Below, one piece after another: positions 7,794-14,416 of a stretch of DNA of 14,427 nucleotides (position 1 is the stretch's first letter; each line of letters opens with the position of its first letter). A program made the position numbers and the translations under genes. The stretch lies in assembly GCA_964487155.1 (NCBI GenBank), contig CAZAQB010000085.1, forward strand, positions 1-14,427, read 5' to 3'. The notes under the pieces were generated by a model that worked only from the letters and a program-made list of their open reading frames with translations, did no database searches and had not been told where the DNA came from. The DNA comes from CAZAQB01 sp964487155 (GTDB lineage: Bacteria > Pseudomonadota > Gammaproteobacteria > Nitrococcales > Nitrococcaceae).

Positions 7794-7979
7794 ATGGCAC
7801 AAGTAATGGCGGCGCCCGAGGCGTCGGGACATGAACAACCCGAGGAACCGGAAGCTCGGGTGTGGATGGATGCTGACCACGACCATTTCGGTTGGGAGCA
7901 TCTGGTAGTGAAACACCTGGAGCGCGAGCGCGAGCGGCTGGTGGCGGTCGGCCACTTCGCGGTGCTTGGGGAGAACTGA
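7794..7979 (+). CDS. Small hypothetical protein, 61 residues
   Basis: I do not recognise this small ORF. From the ATG at 7794 it encodes 61 residues that are strongly charged: an acidic N-terminal third (HEQPEEPEAR), a His/Asp/aromatic patch (VWMDADHDHFGWEHLVV) and a helix-like KHLERERERLVAVGHF. There is no signal peptide or membrane segment. GGAG seven bases before this ATG supports the start; a GTG at 7758 in the same frame lacks a ribosome site. The opposite strand also has an open frame here but no better start. The GGAG site and the sharp change in composition from the flanking spacer argue for a real gene. It is convergent with parA. Confidence 0.5.
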   Translation: MAQVMAAPEASGHEQPEEPEARVWMDADHDHFGWEHLVVKHLERERERLVAVGHFAVLGEN

Positions 7980-7982
7980 TCC

Positions 7983-8052
7983 ACCGGCAGTATGCTGGCA
8001 GCCCGCACGCTGCCGGTCTGATACAAGCAGGCGCTGACGCCGTCAGCGCCTG
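7983..8052. terminator. Two stem-loops between convergent genes
   Basis: The first repeat is ACCGGCAG (7983-7990) with CTGCCGGT (8010-8017). The second is a perfect 11-bp stem, CAGGCGCTGAC (8028-8038) and GTCAGCGCCTG (8042-8052), with a 3-nt loop. They lie between the 3' ends of the small ORF and parA, where a two-way terminator is expected. Neither strand has a proper U-tract after the stem, so termination is inferred from position and structure. Confidence 0.5.
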
Positions 8053-8089
8053 ATCCGGTCACCAGCAACACTGTGCAAACGGGGCGGAT

Positions 8090-8755
8090 TCAGTAGCTCG
8101 CCTCGGGGGCGTCCTCCAGCCAGTCGATGATATGCCGCCAGCTGCTGCGCTCGCGCTGGGCCTGGCGGCCGTCGAGTTCGTGGATGCCGAGCCCCTGATC
8201 GGTGGCGGCCACGTAGGCCTGGGTATCCCTCAGTTCCGCCACGGCGGGGATCTCCAGTTGCTCGAGGAAGCGATTCAGCGCGTGAAACGAACGGGTGTTG
8301 ACCCGCACCCGGTTGGGGATGATGCCGACCCGGGTGCTCTGGCGGCGCAACTTGCCGACCAGCAGCAGATCCCGCACGAAGTCGGCAGCGGCATAGGTGT
8401 CGATGGGCGAGGGCAGCACCGGGATCAGAATGGTGTCGATGTTGCGGATGCGCTCGGTGAGCTCCGAGCGGCCCATGCTTGCCGGCGTATCGATGACCAC
8501 CCGCTCGGTCTCCGGCGGCACCCGCAGCTGCCAGCTGCGGGTCACTCCGGGGACCTGGCGCTCGTAGGCCCCAACGCCGTGGATGCCGGGGCGAGCCTCG
8601 GGCCGCAGCCGCAGCCAGTGGGAGCTGGAGTGCTGGGAGTCGTAGTCGAACAAGGCCGTGCGCCGGCCCTGGGCGGCGTAGTAGCTGGCAAGGTTGGTCG
8701 CGATCGTGGTCTTTCCGCAACCTCCCTTGGAGTTCATCACGATGATGCGACGCAT
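8090..8755 (-). CDS. Orphan ParA/MinD-type P-loop ATPase
   Basis: A 221-residue ATPase of the ParA/MinD/Soj superfamily. The deviant Walker A motif is K10-GGCGKTT with the signature lysine, the A' motif is D37-Y-D-S-Q41 (usually DxDPQ), Walker B is RVVID89TP, and IIPNRV at 145-150 fits the nucleotide-binding Asn segment. Such proteins dimerise on ATP and position DNA or large complexes on the nucleoid or membrane. No amphipathic C-terminal helix of the MinD type is obvious, and there is no parB, minE or other partner beside it, so the cargo is unknown. The start at 8755 is the ATG just before the P-loop; the ribosome site is weak (GGGA, nine bases upstream), and longer readings add a non-homologous Arg-rich leader. 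It follows imuB by 142 bp on the same strand, with a copy of the 13-nt boundary repeat between them. Confidence 0.9.
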   Translation of the reverse strand: MRRIIVMNSKGGCGKTTIATNLASYYAAQGRRTALFDYDSQHSSSHWLRLRPEARPGIHGVGAYERQVPGVTRSWQLRVPPETERVVIDTPASMGRSELTERIRNIDTILIPVLPSPIDTYAAADFVRDLLLVGKLRRQSTRVGIIPNRVRVNTRSFHALNRFLEQLEIPAVAELRDTQAYVAATDQGLGIHELDGRQAQRERSSWRHIIDWLEDAPEASY

Positions 8756-8798
8756 GGGTCGATTCCCGGGAGCACAGGCGCGGCCCTCTCCCTGCTTT

Positions 8799-8811
8799 AG
8801 CAGCCTGTCGG
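8799..8811 (+). repeat. Boundary repeat copy 1 (AGCAGCCTGTCGG)
   Basis: The 13-mer AGCAGCCTGTCGG lies in the gap between the imuB stop and the parA start, 43 bp upstream of parA. It continues as AC, so it shares 15 nt with copy 2. The base before it is T, giving TAGCAGCCTGTCGG in common with copy 3. Confidence 0.75.
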
Positions 8812-8897
8812 ACTTGGGCTGCCAGGTCGAGCGCCGCCAGCTATTCAGCGAAGGGCAGTGTAAGCGATGCGGCCGGCCGGGGTTTAGAAAACAGGTG

Positions 8898-10322
8898 TCA
8901 GGCGAAGATGCCATGCAGAAACCAGGCGCGCTCGGCGCTGCGGTCCTGGAATACCCACAGCCGCTCCCCGGCCGGGTTGGCCGCTACGTAGTAGTCCCGG
9001 ACTACATCCTGGCCATCCCACCAGCCGCCCTCAATGCGCTCCGGCCCGCTGCGTAGCACCAGGGGGCCGTGCCACAGGGGCTGGTGGCCTGCAACCGGCA
9101 GGGGCCAGGGCCGGGGCAGCAGCCACAGGGGCCGTTCCAGGGCCGGGCCGTCGTCGTCCCCGGCGGCGTCGGCGGGAGCATAGGCCCAGGCCTGTTCCGG
9201 CCGGTGCTCGTCGCGCACTTGCAGTCCCTGCACGGTGCGCTCTCCCAGGCGGGCGGCGAGCCGGTCCACCAGCAGCCGGCTCTGATCCCGGCCTGGAGCC
9301 TCCTCCAGCAGCGGCACCGATGCCGGGTCCAGGGGCTGGAGATCCGCAGCGGCCAGTTCCAGGGCCGTTACCGCTGCGGGCAGATCGAGGCGCTCCAGGC
9401 GACTTCGCACCAGTTCCAGCAGGTGGTCGAAAGCCCGGCTCGGCGCCACCAGTCCTACGAGGCAGGGGGTGAAGGCCTGGTGTTCGTGAATCAGGCGCAG
9501 CCGCAGGCGCTGAACTCCCAGCTGCCGCCCTTCCAGGTAGCCGGCCAGTTCCCGCAACAGGCGGGCGCAGGCGAACAGCAGGGGGGCGGTGTCCCGGCTG
9601 GGAGCGGGTAGTTCCAGGCGGCTGCAAAAGTGCGCAGGCGCACGCCAGGCGGGCCGGACGTCGGGACTCTCTCCCAGGGCCTGGGAGAGCTGGCGCAGCA
9701 GTCCCGGCCCCAGGCGCCGTGCCAGTCCGGCCCGGGGCAGGGCCAGGCACTGCGCCAGGCGCTGGATGCCCAGGCTGGTCAGCGCCTCGGAGCGTTCCCG
9801 GGTCAGCTCCAGCACCTGCACCGGCAACGCGCCCAGGCGTTCCGCCAGGGCTTCGGGCCGGGTCAGCGGCGTCTGGTCGCCGGCCCGGGCCAGCAGCAGC
9901 GCCGCACCGGGCGTGGGGGCCACGGCATTGATCTGGCGATAACCCAGCTCTGCCAGCCCCCGCTCCAGGCGCCCCCGCAACACCTCCAGGCCGCCGAAGT
10001 AGCGCAGGCTGCGTCCCACTTCCAGCAGCAGGGCCGCGGGGGGAGCCAGGCTGAGGGTGGCGGTGAACTGCAGCGCCCAGGCCGCCACCTGCCTGAGGGC
10101 CCTGGCCTCCGCGGCCGAGTCCCGGCAGCGCAGTTCCAGCTCCGGCACCAGGGCCCGGGCGGCGGCTGGTGTCATGCCGGCTCGCACCCCGCCCCGCAGG
10201 GCCGGCGTATTGACGGCAACCAGCCGCTCGCCATCCGCCACCCCCAGGGGCAGCCCGGTGGCGTTTCCCCGCTCGAAGATTTCCAGGGATAGCCGGGGCA
10301 GCTGGAGAGCAAGCCAGAGCAT
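8898..10322 (-). CDS. imuB: ImuB, catalytically degenerate Y-family polymerase homologue
   Basis: A 474-residue member of the ImuB family, which resembles Y-family polymerases but acts as a hub linking DnaE2, ImuA and the beta clamp during error-prone lesion bypass. The N-terminus MLWLALQLPRLSLE is the family form of the first palm strand, without the catalytic Asp found in DinB. The second palm segment, SLAPPAALLLEVGRSLRYFGG (about 91-111), lacks the SxDE acidic pair. The C-terminus has the ImuB signature RDYYVAANPAGERLWVFQ and WFLHGIFA. The length is normal for the family. The ATG at 10322 has only a weak ribosome site, 54 bp after the imuA stop, so translation probably depends on the shared transcript. 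DnaE2, normally encoded next, is not found here; parA follows instead. Confidence 0.93.
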   Translation of the reverse strand: MLWLALQLPRLSLEIFERGNATGLPLGVADGERLVAVNTPALRGGVRAGMTPAAARALVPELELRCRDSAAEARALRQVAAWALQFTATLSLAPPAALLLEVGRSLRYFGGLEVLRGRLERGLAELGYRQINAVAPTPGAALLLARAGDQTPLTRPEALAERLGALPVQVLELTRERSEALTSLGIQRLAQCLALPRAGLARRLGPGLLRQLSQALGESPDVRPAWRAPAHFCSRLELPAPSRDTAPLLFACARLLRELAGYLEGRQLGVQRLRLRLIHEHQAFTPCLVGLVAPSRAFDHLLELVRSRLERLDLPAAVTALELAAADLQPLDPASVPLLEEAPGRDQSRLLVDRLAARLGERTVQGLQVRDEHRPEQAWAYAPADAAGDDDGPALERPLWLLPRPWPLPVAGHQPLWHGPLVLRSGPERIEGGWWDGQDVVRDYYVAANPAGERLWVFQDRSAERAWFLHGIFA

Positions 10323-10376
10323 GGTGATCTGGACCGCCGCCGCCCTGGCGCTGGGCCGCGGGGATGCCGGCCAGCT

Positions 10377-11198
10377 TCAGCCGGACCGGCGGTCCCGGCA
10401 GGGGAGGGCAGGTCCTTCATCTCCCGCCGGGGCGGCGGGCAGCGCCAGTTCGATCTGGGCCGCCCGCCGCCGCCCCCCGGGGTTGCGCTGGGCCGGGAGC
10501 CGGGAGGCTCCGGCGGCGGGGGGGCAGGATGTGGGTCCGGCAGTTGCCGGACGGACAGACACCACCTCCGATTCGCATCTGCTCAGGCGTTCCAGGTCCA
10601 GTGTCACCTGCTGGCGGTGCATGCCGCCGCGGCATTTCAGCAGCCGGGCCATCAGGCCCTGGGGAGTGTGCTCCAGGCGCAGACGCAGGGCGGCGGGGGA
10701 GTGGCCCACCGCGCCGCTGCGGAACAGCAGGCCCAGGGCATCCCCCTGCCCGGCAGCCAGCTGCAGCCGCCGCAGGCTGCGGTCGTCCACCCGGGATGGC
10801 CAGGCCAGCACCGCACCGCAAGTGCCGGAGCGCAGCGCCTGCTCTACCGCCCAGAGGGCGTCGGTTGCATCCCGGGGATGCACCAGCAGCAGCCTGGAGA
10901 GGTCTACTCCGTAGCTGGCCAGGGCTGGAGCGTAGGGGATGTAGGGCGGGGCGATCAGGGCAATCCAGCGTCCGCCCCGGCTGAGCCGGGCCAGCACCGG
11001 CATCAACAGGCGCAGCTCGCCGATACCGCAACTCTCGTGGAAGATCTCCGAGATTGCCCCCAGAGGCCAGCCGCCCCCGGCCAGGGCAGCGTCCAGTTCG
11101 GGGAAGCCGGTGGGCAGGTGGCCGCCGCCGGCGGAGCGGGGCGTGCCGGCGCGCCAGATGCCGGGATGCCGGAGCAGGGGTTCGAGAGCGTGATCCAT
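10377..11198 (-). CDS. imuA: ImuA, RecA-like translesion synthesis accessory protein
   Basis: A 273-residue member of the ImuA/SulA-like group. The N-terminal LPTGFPELDAALAGGGWPLG (28-47) is the hallmark of this family, a RecA-fold protein. At the P-loop position the sequence reads ESCGIGEL, lacking GKT/S, so ATP hydrolysis is unlikely. ImuA is known in other bacteria to partner ImuB and DnaE2 and to influence RecA. The C-terminal 65 residues or so are Pro/Ala/Arg-rich and probably disordered. The ATG at 11198 has GAGG six bases upstream; the frame stays open to 11258, but that extension runs through the boundary repeat and is probably not translated. It follows lexA by 175 bp with no second LexA box, so SOS control would come by read-through from the lexA promoter. 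Annotation as SulA is a common alternative. Confidence 0.92.
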   Translation of the reverse strand: MDHALEPLLRHPGIWRAGTPRSAGGGHLPTGFPELDAALAGGGWPLGAISEIFHESCGIGELRLLMPVLARLSRGGRWIALIAPPYIPYAPALASYGVDLSRLLLVHPRDATDALWAVEQALRSGTCGAVLAWPSRVDDRSLRRLQLAAGQGDALGLLFRSGAVGHSPAALRLRLEHTPQGLMARLLKCRGGMHRQQVTLDLERLSRCESEVVSVRPATAGPTSCPPAAGASRLPAQRNPGGRRRAAQIELALPAAPAGDEGPALPCRDRRSG

Positions 11199-11373
11199 GG
11201 TCCACCTCGGGCAGTGGCCGTCGCGCTCCGGAAGCAGCCTGTCGGACAGGCAGGCCATGGCAGCGCCGGGCGACGGATTCGGGCTTCTTCGTCCATGGGC
11301 ATGGCGAGCCGGGGCTCGGGGGCGCCGGCTTCCGGCGGGCGCCCGGTGATACGAGGCCGGAATCCGGCCCTGC
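11199..11373. other. lexA-imuA spacer with hairpins
   Basis: These 175 bp separate lexA from imuA. A short perfect hairpin, GGCCGGA/TCCGGCC (11355-11369), begins about five bases after the lexA stop. A GC-rich repeat GGGCGCC/GGCGCCC lies further on, around 11322-11346. The boundary repeat at 11233-11245 extends into a palindrome. None has a U-tract, so these could attenuate rather than fully end lexA transcription. There is no SOS box of the CTGT-N8-ACAG type in the gap. Confidence 0.4.
11233..11251 (+). repeat. Boundary repeat copy 2, extended into a palindrome
   Basis: The 13-mer AGCAGCCTGTCGG (11233-11245) continues into ACAGGC. This creates a perfect interrupted palindrome, GCCTGTC (11237-11243), G, GACAGGC (11245-11251). 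It lies 35 bp upstream of the imuA start in the same plus-strand orientation as the other copies. Confidence 0.75.
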
Positions 11374-11985
11374 TCAGAGGTCCGCCCGGATGACTCCCAC
11401 CCCCAGACCTTCGATCTCCAGGGGCTCCCGGCGCAGGTCCACCTCGATAGGAGTGAACTCGTCGTTCTCCGGCAGCAGCCGCACCTGGTGGCCCCGGCGC
11501 TCCAGGCGCTTGACGGTGACCTCGTCGTGCAGCCGGGCCACTACGATCTGGCCGTTGCGGACTTCCGTGGTGCGGTGCACTGCCAGCAGGTCTCCTTCCA
11601 GGATGCCGGCATCGCGCATGCTCATGCCCCGCACCGTCAGCAGGTAGTCGGCCCGGGGCCGGAACAGCTCGGCGGGGACCGGGCAGTGCGCTTCGATATG
11701 CTGCTCCGCCAGCATGGGACTGCCGGCCGCCACCCGGCCCACCACCGGCAGCCCAGGGGGCTCGGGGCTCTGCTCCGGGGGCAGTCGGATGCCCCGGGAG
11801 GCGCCGGCTTCCAGCTCCAGGGCACCCTTGCGGGCCAGGGCCCGGAGGTGCTGCTCGGCGGCGTTGGCCGAGCGGAACCCCAGCTGCCGGGCAATCTCGC
11901 CCCGGGTGGGGGGGTAGCCGTGCTCGGCGGCGAAATCCCGGATCAGCTCCAGGATCTGGCGCTGACGGGGAGTGAGGTCTTTCAT
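11374..11985 (-). CDS. lexA: LexA repressor, SOS response
   Basis: A 203-residue LexA, full length for the E. coli type. The winged helix domain (1-70) contains LTPRQRQILELIRDF and the recognition region PTRGEIARQLGFRSANAAEQ. The self-cleavage domain has the scissile A87-G88 bond (GRVAAGSP), the nucleophile S122 (GMSMRDAGI) and the general base K159 (DEVTVKRL); the spacing matches E. coli A84-G85, S119 and K156 shifted by three. It represses SOS genes until RecA filaments trigger autocleavage. The ATG at 11985 has GGGAGG four bases upstream. A strong LexA operator about 130 bp upstream overlaps a plausible promoter, which argues for autoregulation. It heads the lexA-imuA-imuB group and is divergent from relA. 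Confidence 0.97.
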   Translation of the reverse strand: MKDLTPRQRQILELIRDFAAEHGYPPTRGEIARQLGFRSANAAEQHLRALARKGALELEAGASRGIRLPPEQSPEPPGLPVVGRVAAGSPMLAEQHIEAHCPVPAELFRPRADYLLTVRGMSMRDAGILEGDLLAVHRTTEVRNGQIVVARLHDEVTVKRLERRGHQVRLLPENDEFTPIEVDLRREPLEIEGLGVGVIRADL

Positions 11986-12005
11986 GGTGCCTCCCGGGGC
12001 ATCCT

Positions 12006-12102
12006 CCGGAGCCTTCACGCTCCGGCCTGTCTTGATCGGCGGCCCGCACCCGGGCGATGCTCGGGCTCTGGATCTGATGAGTAACGGGGCCGGGTTCGGC
12101 CC
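12006..12102 (-). promoter_or_regulatory. Structured lexA leader
   Basis: If transcription starts near 12118, lexA has a leader of about 130 nt. It contains two perfect hairpins: GGGCCG/CGGCCC (12087-12092 and 12097-12102) and CCGGAGC/GCTCCGG (12006-12012 and 12019-12025). The second ends about 10 nt before the ribosome site. No leader peptide with its own ribosome site is visible; an upstream ATG at about 12112 is merely in frame with lexA. Confidence 0.4.
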
Positions 12103-12112
12103 GGCGCCCATG

Positions 12113-12142
12113 CCGGATACTGTGAATATATACAGTATCCGG
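12113..12142. promoter_or_regulatory. LexA operator (SOS box)
   Basis: The core at 12120-12135 reads CTGTGAATATATACAG, a perfect CTGT-N8-ACAG box of the E. coli LexA type with an AT-rich centre. The symmetry extends to 11-bp arms, CCGGATACTGT and ACAGTATCCGG, so it is an unusually complete palindrome. It is the only such box I found in the window. It is about 130 bp from lexA and 67 bp from the relA start. Confidence 0.93.
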
Positions 12143-12152
12143 CTGAAAGCAA
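12125..12152 (-). promoter_or_regulatory. Probable lexA promoter overlapped by the operator
   Basis: On the minus strand, TTGCTT (12147-12152) and TATATT (12125-12130) are separated by 16 bp. The -10 and most of the spacer lie inside the LexA palindrome, so bound LexA would block RNA polymerase, as at other autoregulated lexA genes. Predicted start near 12118. Confidence 0.6.
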
Positions 12153-12208
12153 CCCCCGCTGCGCCGGTGGTATGCTGGCCCGCCTCTCCCGACACTCCGA
12201 TACCTCCA

Positions 12209-14416
12209 ATGGTCCACGTCAGCGGCGAGCTGGGCCTCCCCGAGGCCCTGCTGGCTACCAGCTTCGAGTCCTGGGCCGAGCAGCTGCCCATCCCCCTCGG
12301 CAGCGCGCAGCACGAGCGCCTGGGCCGGGCCTGGAAGCTGGCGGAAGAGGCTGGTGCCGGCCAGCCCCGGGACTCCGGAGAGAGCTGCTTCGACCATGCC
12401 CGGGCGGTGGCCGCCATCGTCGCCGGCCTGCGCCTGGACACCGACACCGTGGCCGCCGGCCTGCTCCATGACCTGCCGGCCCTGCCCGGCTATGACCGGG
12501 CCCGCCTGGTCGCCGCCGTGGGCGACGACGTGGCCTCCCTGGTGGAGGGCGTTGCCCGGGTCGGCGTCATCAGCACCTTGCATGGCCGCAACCGGGGCGA
12601 GACCCCCGCCGTCCAGGCCGAAGCCCTGCGCAAGATGCTGCTGGCCATGGTGCGGGACGTGCGGGTGGTGTTCCTGGTGCTGGCTGAGCGCCTGCACGAC
12701 ATGCGCACCCTCAAGCACCGGCCCGCCGAGGACCGCCGGCGGGTGGCCCGCGAATCCATGGATCTGTACGCGCCGCTCGCCAACCGGCTGGGCATCTGGC
12801 AGATGAAGTGGGAGCTGGAGGATCTCAGCTTCCGTTTCCTGGACCCGGACAGCTACCAGCGGGTGGCGCGGATGCTGGCCGAGCGCCGGGTGGACCGGGA
12901 GCGCTACATCGAGCAGGTGCGTGGGCGCCTGGCGGAAGCCCTGGAGGACGCCGGCATCCCGGCCGAGATCACCGGCCGCCCCAAGCACCTCTACAGCATC
13001 TGGCGCAAGATGCAGCGCAAGCAGCTGGGCATCGACCAGCTGTTCGACATCCGCGCGTTGCGGGTGCTGGTGGACACCGTCGCGCAGTGCTACGCCGCCC
13101 TGGGCGTGGTGCACGCCCTGTGGCAGCCCATTCCCCGGGAGTTCGACGACTACATCGCCAGCCCCAAGGAGAACGACTACCGCTCCCTGCACACCGCGGT
13201 AGTGGGGCCGGAGGGCCGCACCCTGGAGGTGCAGATCCGCACCCACGACATGCACCGCCAGGCGGAGCTCGGCATCGCCGCCCACTGGCGCTACAAGGAG
13301 GGTGCCCGGCCGGACCCGGACTTCGACCAGAAGGTAATCTGGCTGCGCCAGCTGCTGGAGTGGGGCCGGGACGAAGGCGCCAGCGACGAGCTGCTGGAGC
13401 GCTTCCGCTCCGAGGTGTTCGAAGACCGGGTCTACGTGGTCACCCCCCGGGGTGACGTGATCGACCTGCCGCGGGGCGCCACCCCCCTGGACTTCGCCTA
13501 CCACGTCCACAGCGATATCGGCCACCGCTGCCGGGGCGCCCGGGTGCGCGGACGCATGGTGCCGCTCAACCATCCCCTGGAAACCGGCGACCAGGTGGAG
13601 GTTCTCACCGCCCGCGAGCCCAAGCCGAGCCGGGACTGGCTCAACCCGGGCCTCGGCTACCTGGTCACCGGGCGGGCCCGGGCCAAGGTGCGGACCTGGT
13701 TCCGCCAGCAGGACCAGGAGCGCAACATCGCCGATGGCCGCGCCCTGCTGGACCGCGAGCTGCATCGCCTGGGGCTGGGGGAAGTGCCCCTGGAGCAGCT
13801 GGTGGAGCGCAGCCGCTTCCAGAGCGTCCATGAGTTGCTGGCGGCGGTGGGCCGGGGAGAGGTTACCGGCGCCCAGATCGCCGGCTGGCTGCGCGAGCGG
13901 GTGTTTCCGGAGCGTGAATCCGCCGTGGTACCCGCCCGGCCCCGCGGCGTCCGGACTGGCGGCAGCGACGACGTGGTGGTGGAGGGGGTCGGCAACCTGC
14001 TGACCCGCTTCGCCCGCTGCTGCCGGCCGGCGCCCGGCGATCCCATCGTCGGTTTCGTCACCCAGGGCCAGGGGGTCACTATTCACCGGACCGGCTGCGC
14101 CAACCTGGAGCACCTGGAGGAAAGCGCCCCGGAGCGGATCATCGATGTGGGCTGGGCGCCCCGCACCGAGGCCCGCTACTGCGTGGACCTGGTGGTGGAC
14201 GCGGTAGACCGCCCGGGGCTGGTGCGGGACGTCACCACCCTGGTGAACGGCGACGGCGTCGGGTTGCTGGGGATCAACACCCGCACCGATCCGGGCACCC
14301 AGAGCACCCGCATCAGCATGACCCTGGAGGTGCGGGATGTCTCTCAGCTGAGCCAGCTCATCCACCGCATCGGCAGCATCCGCAACGTACGGGACGTGCG
14401 CCGGCGCACCGACTAG
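12209..14416 (+). CDS. relA: RelA, (p)ppGpp synthetase, probably monofunctional
   Basis: A 735-residue ribosome-associated alarmone synthetase, close to the 744 residues of E. coli RelA. It transfers pyrophosphate from ATP to GTP/GDP during amino-acid starvation. Order: degenerate HD hydrolase domain (about 40-200), synthetase domain (about 230-365), TGS (405-468), helical region, CC/zinc-finger segment with C604-C605, H626 and C630, and ACT (about 655-735). The synthetase carries E311-F-D-D-Y-I, the EXDD form of RelA-type enzymes; bifunctional SpoT/Rel enzymes have RXKD. In the HD domain H63, H87 and D88 remain, but the following Glu-Asp pair is missing (HDLPALP) and ADRxHN has become AERLHD, so hydrolysis is not expected. 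The ATG at 12209 (MVHVSG) fits the family start, though its ribosome site is weak. It is divergent from lexA. Confidence 0.95.
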   Translation: MVHVSGELGLPEALLATSFESWAEQLPIPLGSAQHERLGRAWKLAEEAGAGQPRDSGESCFDHARAVAAIVAGLRLDTDTVAAGLLHDLPALPGYDRARLVAAVGDDVASLVEGVARVGVISTLHGRNRGETPAVQAEALRKMLLAMVRDVRVVFLVLAERLHDMRTLKHRPAEDRRRVARESMDLYAPLANRLGIWQMKWELEDLSFRFLDPDSYQRVARMLAERRVDRERYIEQVRGRLAEALEDAGIPAEITGRPKHLYSIWRKMQRKQLGIDQLFDIRALRVLVDTVAQCYAALGVVHALWQPIPREFDDYIASPKENDYRSLHTAVVGPEGRTLEVQIRTHDMHRQAELGIAAHWRYKEGARPDPDFDQKVIWLRQLLEWGRDEGASDELLERFRSEVFEDRVYVVTPRGDVIDLPRGATPLDFAYHVHSDIGHRCRGARVRGRMVPLNHPLETGDQVEVLTAREPKPSRDWLNPGLGYLVTGRARAKVRTWFRQQDQERNIADGRALLDRELHRLGLGEVPLEQLVERSRFQSVHELLAAVGRGEVTGAQIAGWLRERVFPERESAVVPARPRGVRTGGSDDVVVEGVGNLLTRFARCCRPAPGDPIVGFVTQGQGVTIHRTGCANLEHLEESAPERIIDVGWAPRTEARYCVDLVVDAVDRPGLVRDVTTLVNGDGVGLLGINTRTDPGTQSTRISMTLEVRDVSQLSQLIHRIGSIRNVRDVRRRTD

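Noticed and set aside
8028..8052. A CRISPR repeat or attachment site at the 11-bp inverted repeat
   Set aside because: It occurs once, has no spaced copies and no integrase nearby; a terminator-like stem between convergent genes is simpler.
8756..8914. A 53-residue N-terminal extension of the ParA protein
   Set aside because: The added residues are Arg/Pro-rich, cross the boundary repeat and overlap the end of imuB; ParA proteins normally start just before the P-loop.
11239..11249. CTGTCGGACAG upstream of imuA as a second LexA box
   Set aside because: The half-sites are three bases apart rather than eight, and the sequence is part of the 13-nt repeat that also occurs without the second half-site.
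11199..11258. An N-terminal extension of ImuA by 20 residues
   Set aside because: The upstream ATG lies just beyond the boundary repeat, and the extension is not family-like; the ATG at 11198 has a good ribosome site.
11003..14365. A minus-strand open frame of more than 1100 codons opposite relA, lexA and imuA
   Set aside because: It is antisense to a clear RelA, changes character along its length and has low-complexity Gly/Ala/Gln/His-rich sequence typical of frames opposite GC-rich genes.
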